A stretch of 64,000 nt of DNA from Desulfobacterales bacterium (lineage in GTDB: Bacteria > Desulfobacterota > Desulfobacteria > Desulfobacterales > JAEINQ01). The notes under the pieces are model-generated. The model did not search any database. It worked only from the letters and a program-made list of their open reading frames with translations, and was not told where the DNA came from. Positions 54,554 through 63,436 of this stretch are shown in pieces. Within the stretch, counting starts at the first letter, position 1, and every line of letters begins with the position of its first letter. Made by a program: the position numbers and the translations under genes. The DNA is taken from assembly GCA_016342285.1 (NCBI GenBank), contig JAEINQ010000029.1, forward strand, positions 1-64,000, in the 5' to 3' direction.

Positions 54554-54630
54554 ACCACAAAGACACAAAGGTCACAAAGAAAATATTATAATAACAGTCT
54601 ATTCGCTTTGTGGCTTTGTGCCTATGTGGT
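54554..54630. repeat. CTTTGTG-type inverted repeat
   Basis: ACCACAAAGACACAAAGG on the left is matched in inverse orientation by CTTTGTGGCTTTGTGCC and GTGGT on the right, with an AT-rich loop. Each arm is a short-period repeat of ACAAAG. It lies in the 343-bp interval 54477-54819, which otherwise holds no gene. A weaker relative sits between nqrE and nqrF. Confidence 0.85.
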
Positions 54631-54819
54631 AAATCAGGACGCTTGACACGGCCTTTCACTTTGATTTTGGCATGAACATTTTGGCGGCGGTCAGCGAGCC
54701 GCCTATTTCAATTCGCCATTTTAGGCACTTCGAACTTCAAACACCCGACAGCAGCCCCTTCCAGGGGCAACCCAAAGCCTGGTCCTCTGGGCCAGGATTC
54801 CTTTCAAAAGGCTTTCCCA

Positions 54820-55761
54820 TTGACATCAGCGGCAGAAAAATTCGAAGGACCGGAGAAAAAGCTCGAAGTGATCTTGCGAAAGCCCCTTGAAGGCATCCGC
54901 GACCACGCCGACGGTCGATGGCATCGTGTGGTCAAGGCCTGTCGGGCAGAGATTGTCAGCCGCATCTTTACGGATCAGATGGACGCCTATCTGCTCAGCG
55001 AGTCGAGCCTTTTTGTCTGGACCGACCGTATTCTGATGATCACCTGCGGGCGAACGATGCTGACCCGGGCCGTTCCGGCGATCCTCGAGATCGTGGGGCG
55101 GGAAAATGTGGCCCTGGTCTTTTACGAACGCAAAAACTTCATGTATCCATCCGAACAGCCCGCCGATTTCGAGCAGGACGTGGAGGACCTGGCCTCGTGC
55201 TTTCCGGGAAAGAGCTACCGGCTCGGTCCGGCCAATCACGATCATGTTCATGTTTTTTACGCGTCCCAGGCTGGCCTGGATGCCACGGGCGATGCCACGC
55301 TGCAGGTACTCATGCACGACCTGGACCCTTCTTTGGTGGCGATCTTCGGCCGGCAAAATGGAGGAGACGTCCCCAGCGTGCGCCGCCGGTCCGGGCTCAT
55401 GGACGTCTATCCCCACATGGCGGTGGACGGGCACCTGTTCTCCCCCTACGGTTTTTCCATTAACGGCATCGATGACGATCGCTACTACACCATTCACGTA
55501 ACCCCTCAACCGGACGGGTCCTATGCCAGTTTCGAGACCAACATCATCGAACCGGATTACGGGGAAATCGTCCGCATGATTACCGCCATCTTCAAGCCGG
55601 GTCGGTTTTCCACTGTTTTGACCACCAGCATCGACGGAACCTGCATGCCCCTTCATCCCAAGGCATGCCGGGCTCAAGGCGGCTATGCTCTGACCGAAAA
55701 GAGTCTGTACGAATTTGACTGCGGCTACGCGGTCAGTTTCATCAATCAGGTGCGGACCTGA
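54820..55761 (+). CDS. speD: S-adenosylmethionine decarboxylase, eukaryotic type
   Basis: A 313-residue proenzyme of the eukaryotic AdoMetDC class, not the short bacterial SpeD. Residues 8-13 (FEGPEK) match the N-terminal Glu pair of the human enzyme; LSESSLFV (59-66) is the self-cleavage site, with S62 becoming the pyruvoyl group; TCG has C76; YGFSINGI has S213 and TIHVTP H226, equivalents of the processing Ser229 and His243. Q230 stands where human Glu247 binds the ribose. Start is TTG at 54820 without a clear ribosome site. speE follows, so decarboxylated AdoMet feeds spermidine synthesis. Confidence 0.9.
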   Translation: MTSAAEKFEGPEKKLEVILRKPLEGIRDHADGRWHRVVKACRAEIVSRIFTDQMDAYLLSESSLFVWTDRILMITCGRTMLTRAVPAILEIVGRENVALVFYERKNFMYPSEQPADFEQDVEDLASCFPGKSYRLGPANHDHVHVFYASQAGLDATGDATLQVLMHDLDPSLVAIFGRQNGGDVPSVRRRSGLMDVYPHMAVDGHLFSPYGFSINGIDDDRYYTIHVTPQPDGSYASFETNIIEPDYGEIVRMITAIFKPGRFSTVLTTSIDGTCMPLHPKACRAQGGYALTEKSLYEFDCGYAVSFINQVRT

Positions 55762-55848
55762 AAGGCGGGTCCGTCCAAGCGGGGAAAGCACCCTTGGATC
55801 GAACATCGGGTGCATGGGACGGCATCTCGTCCCATGGAAAGGATGCCC

Positions 55849-56721
55849 ATGACCACGGAGACGGGTCCGGACCTGTGGGTTCGCGAAATTTACAAGGGAG
55901 TGATGGGGTTGAGCTTCAAGGTGGAAAAGACCTTGTTTTCCGGCCATAGCCCTTTCCAACAGGTTGATGTGGTAAAGACCGCCGGCCACGGGGCCATGCT
56001 CTTAAACGACGGGATGGTCATGCTTTCCGAGCGTGATGAATTCGTCTACCATGAGATGATCGCCCATGTGCCGCTTTTTGTTCACCCGCACCCGGAAACG
56101 GTGCTGGTCATCGGCGGTGGTGACGGTGGGACCGTGCGGGAAGTGCTCAAGCATTCAACGGTCCGGCGGGCGGTCATGGTGGAGATCGATGAGATGGTGG
56201 TCGAGGCGTGTAAAAAGCACTTGCCGTCGGTGAGTTGTGCTCTGGACGACCCGAGGCTGGAACTGCGCATCGAAGACGGTGTAAAATTCGTAGCCGAGAC
56301 CGAGGAGCGGTTCGATGTGGTCGTCATTGACTCCACCGACCCCATCGGGGCAGCCAAACCCCTGTTCAATAGAGCGTTTTATGAAAACGTTGCCGGTATT
56401 CTCACCGAGAAGGGGATTCTGGTCTCTCAGGCCGAGTCCCCCTTTTATGATGACGAGATTCAGCGAGCCATGCTTGCCAATCAGCGCCCCTATTTCAAGC
56501 GGTTGCATCTTTACCTCTTTGCCAATCTCACCTATCCGGGCGGACTCTGGAGTTTCGGTTTTGCCTCGCGGGGTCTTTGTCCGGCACAAGACTTTGTCGC
56601 CGGGCGGGTGGCGGCGTCGGCAATCGATTTTCGTTACTACAATGCGGACGTCCACCGTGCCGCCTTTGCACTGCCCACTTTTGTGGCAAAAACCCTTCGG
56701 GGCATAACCGATCCGATTTGA
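55849..56721 (+). CDS. speE: Spermidine synthase
   Basis: A 290-residue aminopropyltransferase using decarboxylated AdoMet and putrescine. LVIGGGDGGTVREVLKH is the nucleotide loop, MVEIDEMVVEACKKHLP the second motif, and VVIDSTDPIGAAKPLF the catalytic Asp region. The start at 55849 is preceded by AAAGG; ATGs 6 and 15 bases upstream are in frame. Confidence 0.94.
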   Translation: MTTETGPDLWVREIYKGVMGLSFKVEKTLFSGHSPFQQVDVVKTAGHGAMLLNDGMVMLSERDEFVYHEMIAHVPLFVHPHPETVLVIGGGDGGTVREVLKHSTVRRAVMVEIDEMVVEACKKHLPSVSCALDDPRLELRIEDGVKFVAETEERFDVVVIDSTDPIGAAKPLFNRAFYENVAGILTEKGILVSQAESPFYDDEIQRAMLANQRPYFKRLHLYLFANLTYPGGLWSFGFASRGLCPAQDFVAGRVAASAIDFRYYNADVHRAAFALPTFVAKTLRGITDPI

Positions 56722-56845
56722 GAAAAACGTGAAGGCGCATCATCGATACGGGTTGATACCCAGGCCGGAACAGCGCTGGAAAAGGAACCGGAGGACGGTT
56801 GATGAGAAGAAAAGAAAAGGACACGACGGGAAAGGCCTCCGGATA

Positions 56846-57550
56846 ATGCCCGACAGCCAGCGGACAGATGCGGCCATGGGAAAGGCCCGTGACGGCAAAG
56901 GCGCGTCTTCGGTCGATGCGGTCGATCAGGTGCGGGAAGCGGCCTCAAATATTTTTGATACGGCCCGCGGCAGCCACGACTGGGATCACACCCTTCGGGT
57001 GGTAGCCCTTTGTGAACGGATCGGGCCCGCCGAAGGCGCGGACATGGTCGTGCTGCGCATCGCCGCCTATCTCCACGATATCGGCCGGAGCTGCCAGGAC
57101 CGGTCCAACGGCAGCGTTTGTCACGCCGAACATGGCGAAAAAATGGCCGGCCCCATCGTCGAAGCGCTCTTTTTGACCCCCGAGCAGAAGCAAAACATTC
57201 TCCACTGCATCGGGTCTCACCGGTTCCGAAACCGTCACGTGCCTGAAACCGTCGAGGCAAAAGTTCTGTTTGATGCCGACAAGCTTGATGCCATCGGGGC
57301 TGTGGGGGTTGCCCGGGCCTTTCTTTTTGCCGGCGAAGTGGGTGCCTGCCTGCACAACCCCGATATCGACGTCACCCAGTGTCGGTCCTATTCGCGAAAC
57401 GACACCGGCTACCGGGAATACCTTGTCAAACTGCGCAACATTCGAGGCCGGGTTCTGACCGACACCGGGCGGCGACTGGCCGAATCCCGCCATGGCTTCA
57501 TGGAGACTTTTTTTGCCCGGTTTCTCGAAGAGGTTCAGGGGCGGCGGTAA
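56846..57550 (+). CDS. HD-domain phosphohydrolase
   Basis: A 234-residue HD protein. The metal site is HDWDHTLRV, YLHDIGRSCQD and DADKLDAIGAVG, as in YedJ-like hydrolases. Substrate is unknown; members act on nucleotides or nucleic-acid phosphoesters. The start MPDSQRTD is one of several in-frame choices (56729, 56846, 56876). Confidence 0.82.
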   Translation: MPDSQRTDAAMGKARDGKGASSVDAVDQVREAASNIFDTARGSHDWDHTLRVVALCERIGPAEGADMVVLRIAAYLHDIGRSCQDRSNGSVCHAEHGEKMAGPIVEALFLTPEQKQNILHCIGSHRFRNRHVPETVEAKVLFDADKLDAIGAVGVARAFLFAGEVGACLHNPDIDVTQCRSYSRNDTGYREYLVKLRNIRGRVLTDTGRRLAESRHGFMETFFARFLEEVQGRR

Positions 57551-57879
57551 TGGGTGGGTGAAGGCCGTACCGCCCGGAAGCGGATTCCGCTTGCCGCAAG
57601 CCCTTGGTGGCAAGGGCCAATGGCGCAACAAGCCGAGGCCAAATGCTGCCCGGCTCCCTGTCCGATAAAAGACCGTTGTGATAAAAAAACGGACAAGGCC
57701 GAAGCCGCCGGCCTCTCCTGACAACCCTTCTGCGTGAGTCCGCCCTTCGGACACTTGCTGGCTGTGCCGTTTAAATTCCACATATTTATCTTTTAATTCC
57801 GGATAGTAACATTTCTATTGGCGCGGGCTTGACCTCTTCTCTGGGCTGATATTTCCCATGGTGACCTCCCCCTGTTCAA

Positions 57880-57895
57880 TGGCACGTCTTTTGCT
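57880..57895 (+). promoter_or_regulatory. Sigma54 (-24/-12) promoter for the UspA gene
   Basis: TGGCACGTCTTTTGCT fits the sigma54 consensus TGGCACG-N4-TTGCW at every defined position. Expected start is near 57905, about 113 bp before the ATG. The rest of the 467-bp gap 57551-58017 has no gene I can support. Confidence 0.8.
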
Positions 57896-58017
57896 TTTCA
57901 TTGACACCAACAACCTGTCGCTCGGTCTGAGCGCAGCCATGGAACCCGCGACGAGGCGGGGCCGGCGTTCAAGCGGACACGGAAAACGGTTATGATTTAA
58001 ACAGAAAGGCCGCCTTT

Positions 58018-58476
58018 ATGGAAACGATTCGCCGAATCCTGCTCGCCGTCGATTTTTCCGATTACTCGCTGATGTCCCTGCGGTATGCCGCTTCACTGGC
58101 CAAAGACGCCGGCGCGGATCTGGTATTGGTCAACGTCATCAACCACCGCGATGTGGAGATCATGAAAAAAGTGGCCGACCAATACCCGACCTTTTCCATG
58201 GAAAAGCGTCTTAAAGCCATGGTGGAAGAGCGGAAGAATCTTTTCAGGCAGTTGCTGGCCCAGGTGAACACTGACGGCATCAAGGTCGATATTCTGATCC
58301 GCAGCGGGGTTCCCCATCTGGAACTGCTCCAGGTGATCGGCGAAAAGGGGCCGGACCTGCTGGTCATGGCGACCAAGGGTCGCAGCAATCTGCTGGACAC
58401 CCTCGTCGGGTCCTGTGCCCGAAAGATGTTCCGGCAAAGCCCGATTCCGGTGCTGAGTCTTCGGGGCAAAAACTAG
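58018..58476 (+). CDS. Universal stress protein, UspA family
   Basis: A 152-residue alpha/beta protein starting RRILLAVDFSDYSLMSLRYA and ending DLLVMATKGRSNLLDTLVGS, then MFRQSPIPVLSLR. The nucleotide loop is GRSN-x7-GS, with Asn where ATP-binding members have a second Gly, so ATP binding is uncertain. It has its own sigma54 promoter, suggesting induction by a nutrient or redox signal. Confidence 0.92.
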   Translation: METIRRILLAVDFSDYSLMSLRYAASLAKDAGADLVLVNVINHRDVEIMKKVADQYPTFSMEKRLKAMVEERKNLFRQLLAQVNTDGIKVDILIRSGVPHLELLQVIGEKGPDLLVMATKGRSNLLDTLVGSCARKMFRQSPIPVLSLRGKN

Positions 58477-58536
58477 TCGTACCCGGTTTCGTCCGGCCCC
58501 GGAGGCACCGGGCAGGGCTTTGAGAGACCTTCCCCT

Positions 58537-59352
58537 TCAGCGGTTTTCCGATTGCCCGGGCGCGGCCGACGGCAGGCTTGATGCTGGCCCGAGATCATTG
58601 CTCCCGGCATTCGTGGCCCGATCGATATCCACGATCTGATCGCCGCAGATGTACTCGCGGGTTCGGTATCGGGTGATCTGCATCAGCTTGGCAGTGATGT
58701 GGCGCATGCGGTCGAGTTGGGCTTTGAGTTTTCGCAGGGTATCGGTCATGGGGTGGGCGACGATTCCCTCCATGCCCATGATCTTGGCGTATTCAAAGAT
58801 CGCGATCTGGATCGGTTGATTCAACTCGTGGCAAACCGCTCCGGCCAGTTCGATGACCCCTTGCAGTTTTTCTTTTTCGACCCGCTCGTTTTCGGCGTGC
58901 TTTCGCCATGAAATGTCCGATATGGTGATGGTGGTCCGTCGGAACGGGAGGCTCGGGTCCGGGGCGCTGGCCTTGAGGTGCCCGAGGAAGGTCGATCCGT
59001 CCCGTCGCTGGAACTCCGTGTCCAGTTGGGCGGTTTGGCCCATCTTCAGGGCCTCATAAATGATTCGGCCGATGCTTTCGTAGGCCTCCCGGGAGGGGTA
59101 GAGCGTCTGGACGCTTTTACCGATCAGTTCAATCGGGTCGTCATAGCCGAAGAGCCGGATCATGGCGGTGTTGACCCGATCAATGGTGCGGTTTTCGATG
59201 AGGCCGATGCCGGTGGCGGAGGTAGCCAGGATGCGGTTGACGATCTCGTTGCTTTCCCTGAGAGATCTTTCCGTTTCCCGCCATTGCTGCGCCTCGCCTT
59301 CCAGTTGATCCAGGCGCCGGACCAGTTCTTCATAGGTGGGCTTGCCGGACAT
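58537..59352 (-). CDS. PAS/DHp protein without a histidine-kinase ATPase domain
   Basis: A 271-residue cytoplasmic protein: an N-terminal coiled coil (EELVRRLDQLEGEAQQWRE), a PAS domain (about 35-150, with GIGLIENRTIDRVNTAM and YPSREAYESI) and a dimerisation/phosphoacceptor helix AVCHELNQPIQIAIFEY with the HELNQP H-box. No N, G1 or G2 box follows; the protein ends soon after ITRYRTREYICGDQIVDIDR. That tail resembles a group of Desulfobacterota proteins with the same arrangement, so it may be natural rather than truncated. Confidence 0.82.
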   Translation of the reverse strand: MSGKPTYEELVRRLDQLEGEAQQWRETERSLRESNEIVNRILATSATGIGLIENRTIDRVNTAMIRLFGYDDPIELIGKSVQTLYPSREAYESIGRIIYEALKMGQTAQLDTEFQRRDGSTFLGHLKASAPDPSLPFRRTTITISDISWRKHAENERVEKEKLQGVIELAGAVCHELNQPIQIAIFEYAKIMGMEGIVAHPMTDTLRKLKAQLDRMRHITAKLMQITRYRTREYICGDQIVDIDRATNAGSNDLGPASSLPSAAPGQSENR

Positions 59353-59470
59353 TTAATACCGCTCCCGTTTCATTCGATGTCCACCGATCACCATCGTACG
59401 TTGGTGTCGACTCAAACTTTCGATGGCTGGCCCTTTCTTCCATGGCGTCCGTTAAAAATCAATGTCCAAT

Positions 59471-60223
59471 TCACCGGTTGTCCGGTTCGGGGAGCCATCG
59501 AATGACCTTGCGGTCAAAATCGATTCGGAAGTTCGCTTCCTTTAGGATGTTCATGCCAAGATAACCGCCGAAGGCGACCGGCGGTCCTGTATGGTCAATG
59601 AAGCCGGCCACGGGGCCCTTCACCGTCAGCGGGCCGACCCGAACATAACTGAGCTGCATGAAACCGGCCCGAATGACCGTCCCTCCGACCACTTTTGCCC
59701 TGGAGCGCATGGATGGCGCGATTTTCAGTTGCCGGGCGATGCTTTTGTGCAGGGTGATGATGGAGGCTCCGGTATCGAGGAGCAGTTGGGTTTCCACCTC
59801 GACGCCGAGGTGGGCAATGGTGACCGGAACCAGGATCTGATTGTTGGACACGGTGATGGGCGTCTCCATTGCCCCTTGTTGGATTTTACGGTTTGTCCGG
59901 GCCTGACGGGCTGCCTCAGTGGCTTGGCGGAGGTTGATGGTTTCGATGTGCTGCAAATAGTTTTCTCTGGCCCGCCGATTTTTTTCGGCCTCAATCGCTT
60001 CGAGCTTCGAGCGTTGGGAATCGTTGAGTCGATCTTTGGGCTCGCTGTAGACCGTGGCACCGCCGCGGTACGGCTGCGGGATTTTGCCCAAGTCATCCAC
60101 AAAAACCTGTCTGCCGTCCTTGTCCGTATACTTATAAAAGGCGCCGGTGGCGGGCATCGGCATTAAAAATAACAATGCAGCCGTCAACCACGCCGCCCCC
60201 CGGTATGGCCAGGCGTCTTTCAT
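59471..60223 (-). CDS. Retropepsin-like aspartic protease with DUF4124-like N-terminus
   Basis: A 250-residue exported protein. A signal peptide (LTAALLFLMPMPATGA) precedes a DUF4124-like domain (FYKYTDKDGRQVFVDDL), a charged helical linker, and a retropepsin-like domain with LLLDTGASIITLHKSIA, the catalytic DTGAS. Such single-domain proteases dimerise to form one active site. The ATG overlaps the stop of the HEAT/PilZ gene (ATGA), so the two are coupled. Confidence 0.85.
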   Translation of the reverse strand: MKDAWPYRGAAWLTAALLFLMPMPATGAFYKYTDKDGRQVFVDDLGKIPQPYRGGATVYSEPKDRLNDSQRSKLEAIEAEKNRRARENYLQHIETINLRQATEAARQARTNRKIQQGAMETPITVSNNQILVPVTIAHLGVEVETQLLLDTGASIITLHKSIARQLKIAPSMRSRAKVVGGTVIRAGFMQLSYVRVGPLTVKGPVAGFIDHTGPPVAFGGYLGMNILKEANFRIDFDRKVIRWLPEPDNR

Positions 60224-63072
60224 GGGGCGTAATTGCCTTTTTCTTCGCATCGGTCGATGTCCTCAATGATCCGGTCGTCCAGCACGGCCTCAAATCGGAC
60301 ATGGAGTGCGTATTCGTTCTGTTGGAGATAATGAATGCCGATGACCGTTGCATTTTGGTCAATGCCATGGGAGGCGGATTTGCCCTGAATTTTAAAGGCG
60401 ATGTTGATGCGGCGACCCAGGAGCAGCCGGATTGTTTCCTCCTTGGAAGATCGTATAAAAAAGGCCAGACCGCCCACGGAAAGATCCGACAACTCACCCC
60501 GAAAGGGTTTTCCGGCCGGCTTGCCTGCGGGCGACAGCAGTTGAATCCGCGTCTTTCCCTGAATGTTGATGCGCTTTTGCTCTCTGCGGTCGACCCCTTT
60601 TTTCTTCAGCAGGTCTTCGGTTTTCAACAGTTTCAGGCAGTAATTGGACAGTTTCGATTCGAGGGCCGGCATGTGCTGTTTCCATTCCGGCAGCACCGAT
60701 CGGTCCAGGACGCTGGCGTTGACCCGGGACAACGCGATCATGGAGATGGTGCAGACGGATGGGCTGAAAAACGTCCGGTGGCCGACGATGGCTCCTTTTT
60801 CGACGGTTGTCAGCAGCTGCTCCCGATCCCCCTGCCGAAAAACCGCCTTGACCTGTCCTTCGTTGATGAAACAGAGGCGGTTGTACTCTTTTCCCTGTTC
60901 CAGGATGGTGTCGTTGGTTTCGAAGACCTGTTCGGTCATGGCAAAAAAAAGGGCGTTGGCCTCTTCGGCGGTCAGGGTTTCGTAAAGCTCCGGCCACAGG
61001 TCCAGATGGTCCTGGTCCAGGGCGTCGCTTTTTTCCGACTCGATGATTTCTCCGGCCTTGATGATTTCGGTCAGGGCCATGGCATCCACGTCAAACAGAC
61101 GCTCCCGCAAGGCTTCGGCCCGGGCGAAATCCTTGCGGCGGGCCGCGGCCTCAATGGCGTTAAAGATCAGCTTGACCGCTGCATCGGTGTCGCCGGCCTG
61201 CACATAGTCATCCACCCGGGCATCAAGGGATCGGGGCCCGGCTGTTTCGACGGTTGCCGCGGGCGCCGCCTTTTCGGTGGCTGGCATGTCATGGCCGCCG
61301 GGTCCGGGGGGCGATTCGATTTTGCCCAGGGCGGCGACGGCTTTTTCGGCGGCCTCGCAGACACTTGGTGCAAATGCCTGGGTTTTCTCCTTTGTTCCCT
61401 GGGTAACGTTGAGCAAGGCCGGCAGGGCCTTGGCATCGCCGATCAGCGCCAGGGCGGCGCAGATCCGTTCCTGAAGGCGGTCACGAACCGGTGCCCGAGA
61501 GATGCTTGTCGAAGAATGAAGAAGCTCGGTCAGCGCCGGCCGGGCCGGATGGTGTCTGAGGTTTCCCAACATGCTGACGATGAGGATTTTGGTGGGATCC
61601 TGGGCCTGGTCGAGACTCTTCAGCAACAGATCCCCACGACGTTCACCACCGATCTGATAGACGGCATTGAAGACCTCTCTTTGAATGCGAAAGTCGTTAT
61701 GGGTGAGCAGCGGTTCGAGCAGGGGCAGATGTTCCACCGTACCGATTCGGCCGATGAGCAGGATCAGGTTTCGCAGATAGTACCAGGGGGTGTCGGGGGT
61801 TATCTGGCGGGTGATGACGGGAAGGGCCGCCGGCCCGGTATCGACAACGGCTTCGATAATGCGGGTGCGTTCCTTTCGTTCCGGACTTGTCAGAAGTCTG
61901 CCCAGCAGGCCTTGAATCAGGGTTTCGGCGGTCTGGGTCTTGCCTTTTCGAAGGAGCCTATTTACGGTCGCCGGCAGGGCTTCAACCACTTCCGGATCGG
62001 CCAGGGCTTCGGTTTGCCCTTTGAGAAGGCGTTCCATGGCGATCTTGAACCGCGCCATCTGATCCTTTCTCTGACGTGTTTCTTCATGAAACCGGGTTTC
62101 GATGCGCGCCTTGGCGCCTTGTCCCCGAGCGGTTTCCATGAGCCGGTCGTAAAGGGTGTCTGCCGGCCCGGCCCCTTCTCCGGCGACCATCCCCCTTTTC
62201 ATGCGGATGGCCAAGCCCTCGAATTTGTCATCGTCCAGACGATCGGCCAGGCGTTCCAAAAGGCCGGTATCCATGAGGGCGTCAGGGGCGTGGGCCAGGA
62301 CTTTTCCGATCTGCTTGGCATCGACCAACGCCAGGGACTGGGCCGCTTCATTGACGATACGGTCTTGGTCGGCTCCCTCGGCAACGCCGGCGAGGCCATC
62401 CATAAGGCGCACGAGGCCCTTGGTGGGGCCTGAATCGGAATCGTTGCCCCCGGACGGTCCCATTTGGGCGAGTCCCGTGCGAAAGACCCGGGAGACCCAT
62501 TCCGGGTTTGCCGCCAGTTGTCGCATGCGGTTGACATCTTCGGTCCCGTCGCTCTTCAGGTAGCGGACGATGTCTGCCTCGGAGAGGCCCATTGCCGGTG
62601 CAGCCGCGCCGATCTCTTTTTGGCCCATGGAGACATAAACTTTTTGATCGACGCGGATGCCGGGCAGGGAAGCGGCGGCGAGAAGGGCCTGGACACCCCC
62701 TTCGGCTTCGATTTCGGACGGTTTCCGGCTGAGCAGGACCAGCAGCGTTTCCAGGGACTTGGGGTCGAGCCCCGGCTCAAAATCAAGGCTCTTGAGGCCC
62801 AGGTCCATCATCAGATCGAGAAAGGCGACCACCTGGGTTTTTTTCGCGTCTTTTTCCGGCAAACTTCGACCGGACACCAGCAGGGTTTTTTCCGATTCGG
62901 CATAGGTGATGCCGCCCTGAGCCTTGATGAGATCGGCCAGAATGGGGTGGACCTTGGCCACGGACCCGGCCACCATGGCGCTGCCGGCCGGGTAGAGACG
63001 AATGTTTCGGATGGCGGTGATGGTGGCGATCAGGGCATCAACGGCCTTTTGAAGATAGGCGGAATCGTTCAT
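60220..63072 (-). CDS. HEAT-repeat protein with cNMP-binding and PilZ domains
   Basis: A 950-residue cytoplasmic protein starting MNDSAYLQKAVDALIATI after CGGAG. The N-terminal half is helical; about residues 420-560 show HEAT-like repeats (YYLRNLILLIGRIGTVEHL, LPLLEPLLTHNDFRIQREVF). A linker rich in Ala/Pro follows. A cyclic-nucleotide-binding fold (EQGKEYNRLCFINEGQVKAV, EKGAIVGHRTFF) and a C-terminal PilZ domain with RREQKR and DLSVGG, the c-di-GMP motif, complete it. It is coupled to the protease gene. No effector domain is recognised. Confidence 0.85.
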   Translation of the reverse strand: MNDSAYLQKAVDALIATITAIRNIRLYPAGSAMVAGSVAKVHPILADLIKAQGGITYAESEKTLLVSGRSLPEKDAKKTQVVAFLDLMMDLGLKSLDFEPGLDPKSLETLLVLLSRKPSEIEAEGGVQALLAAASLPGIRVDQKVYVSMGQKEIGAAAPAMGLSEADIVRYLKSDGTEDVNRMRQLAANPEWVSRVFRTGLAQMGPSGGNDSDSGPTKGLVRLMDGLAGVAEGADQDRIVNEAAQSLALVDAKQIGKVLAHAPDALMDTGLLERLADRLDDDKFEGLAIRMKRGMVAGEGAGPADTLYDRLMETARGQGAKARIETRFHEETRQRKDQMARFKIAMERLLKGQTEALADPEVVEALPATVNRLLRKGKTQTAETLIQGLLGRLLTSPERKERTRIIEAVVDTGPAALPVITRQITPDTPWYYLRNLILLIGRIGTVEHLPLLEPLLTHNDFRIQREVFNAVYQIGGERRGDLLLKSLDQAQDPTKILIVSMLGNLRHHPARPALTELLHSSTSISRAPVRDRLQERICAALALIGDAKALPALLNVTQGTKEKTQAFAPSVCEAAEKAVAALGKIESPPGPGGHDMPATEKAAPAATVETAGPRSLDARVDDYVQAGDTDAAVKLIFNAIEAAARRKDFARAEALRERLFDVDAMALTEIIKAGEIIESEKSDALDQDHLDLWPELYETLTAEEANALFFAMTEQVFETNDTILEQGKEYNRLCFINEGQVKAVFRQGDREQLLTTVEKGAIVGHRTFFSPSVCTISMIALSRVNASVLDRSVLPEWKQHMPALESKLSNYCLKLLKTEDLLKKKGVDRREQKRINIQGKTRIQLLSPAGKPAGKPFRGELSDLSVGGLAFFIRSSKEETIRLLLGRRINIAFKIQGKSASHGIDQNATVIGIHYLQQNEYALHVRFEAVLDDRIIEDIDRCEEKGNYAP

Positions 63073-63249
63073 GGCGTGCTCCGGTGAGGGGGTATTCGGC
63101 TTTTTTGTTCGTGGCCCCGATTCAATCCCTAGTTGGAATCCGCATTCTGAGCGTGGATTCATGACATTCTTTGTTCGGTGGCCCGATCAGTTGGCAATAT
63201 AGACAAAGCCCCCGTATGTCAAACAAAATGCCTTTTCAGTCCTTGCCGT

Positions 63250-63287
63250 CGGAGACCCGTTCACCGGGGTCTCCGTGGCTGTTTTTT
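63250..63287 (+). terminator. Hairpin with T run before purH
   Basis: CGGAGACCC and GGGTCTCCG form a 9-bp stem, followed by TGGCTG and T6. As no + strand gene precedes it, it may be a leader attenuator of the purH gene. The rest of 63073-63436 shows no gene. Confidence 0.4.
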
Positions 63288-63436
63288 CATTTGTCACCTT
63301 GACGGGCGGCGGGCCTTCGTCCTAATCTGGCTTCGCGGTATCGGGTTTTTTTACGCAATGCCCCCACCCCAGAAGAAAGGAGGAAATTTGCCGGGCGTCC
63401 CGTCGCGCCGCGAGTCCGACACCGGCAAAAAAAACG

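Noticed and set aside
57535-57783. Small - strand open frames after the HD gene
   Set aside because: No ribosome site, no conserved pattern, and part overlaps the HD gene antisense.
60175-62433. 752-codon open frame on the + strand
   Set aside because: It lies antisense to the HEAT/cNMP/PilZ gene, reads as unrelated Gly/Phe/Gln-rich sequence and has no domain pattern; a GC-bias shadow.
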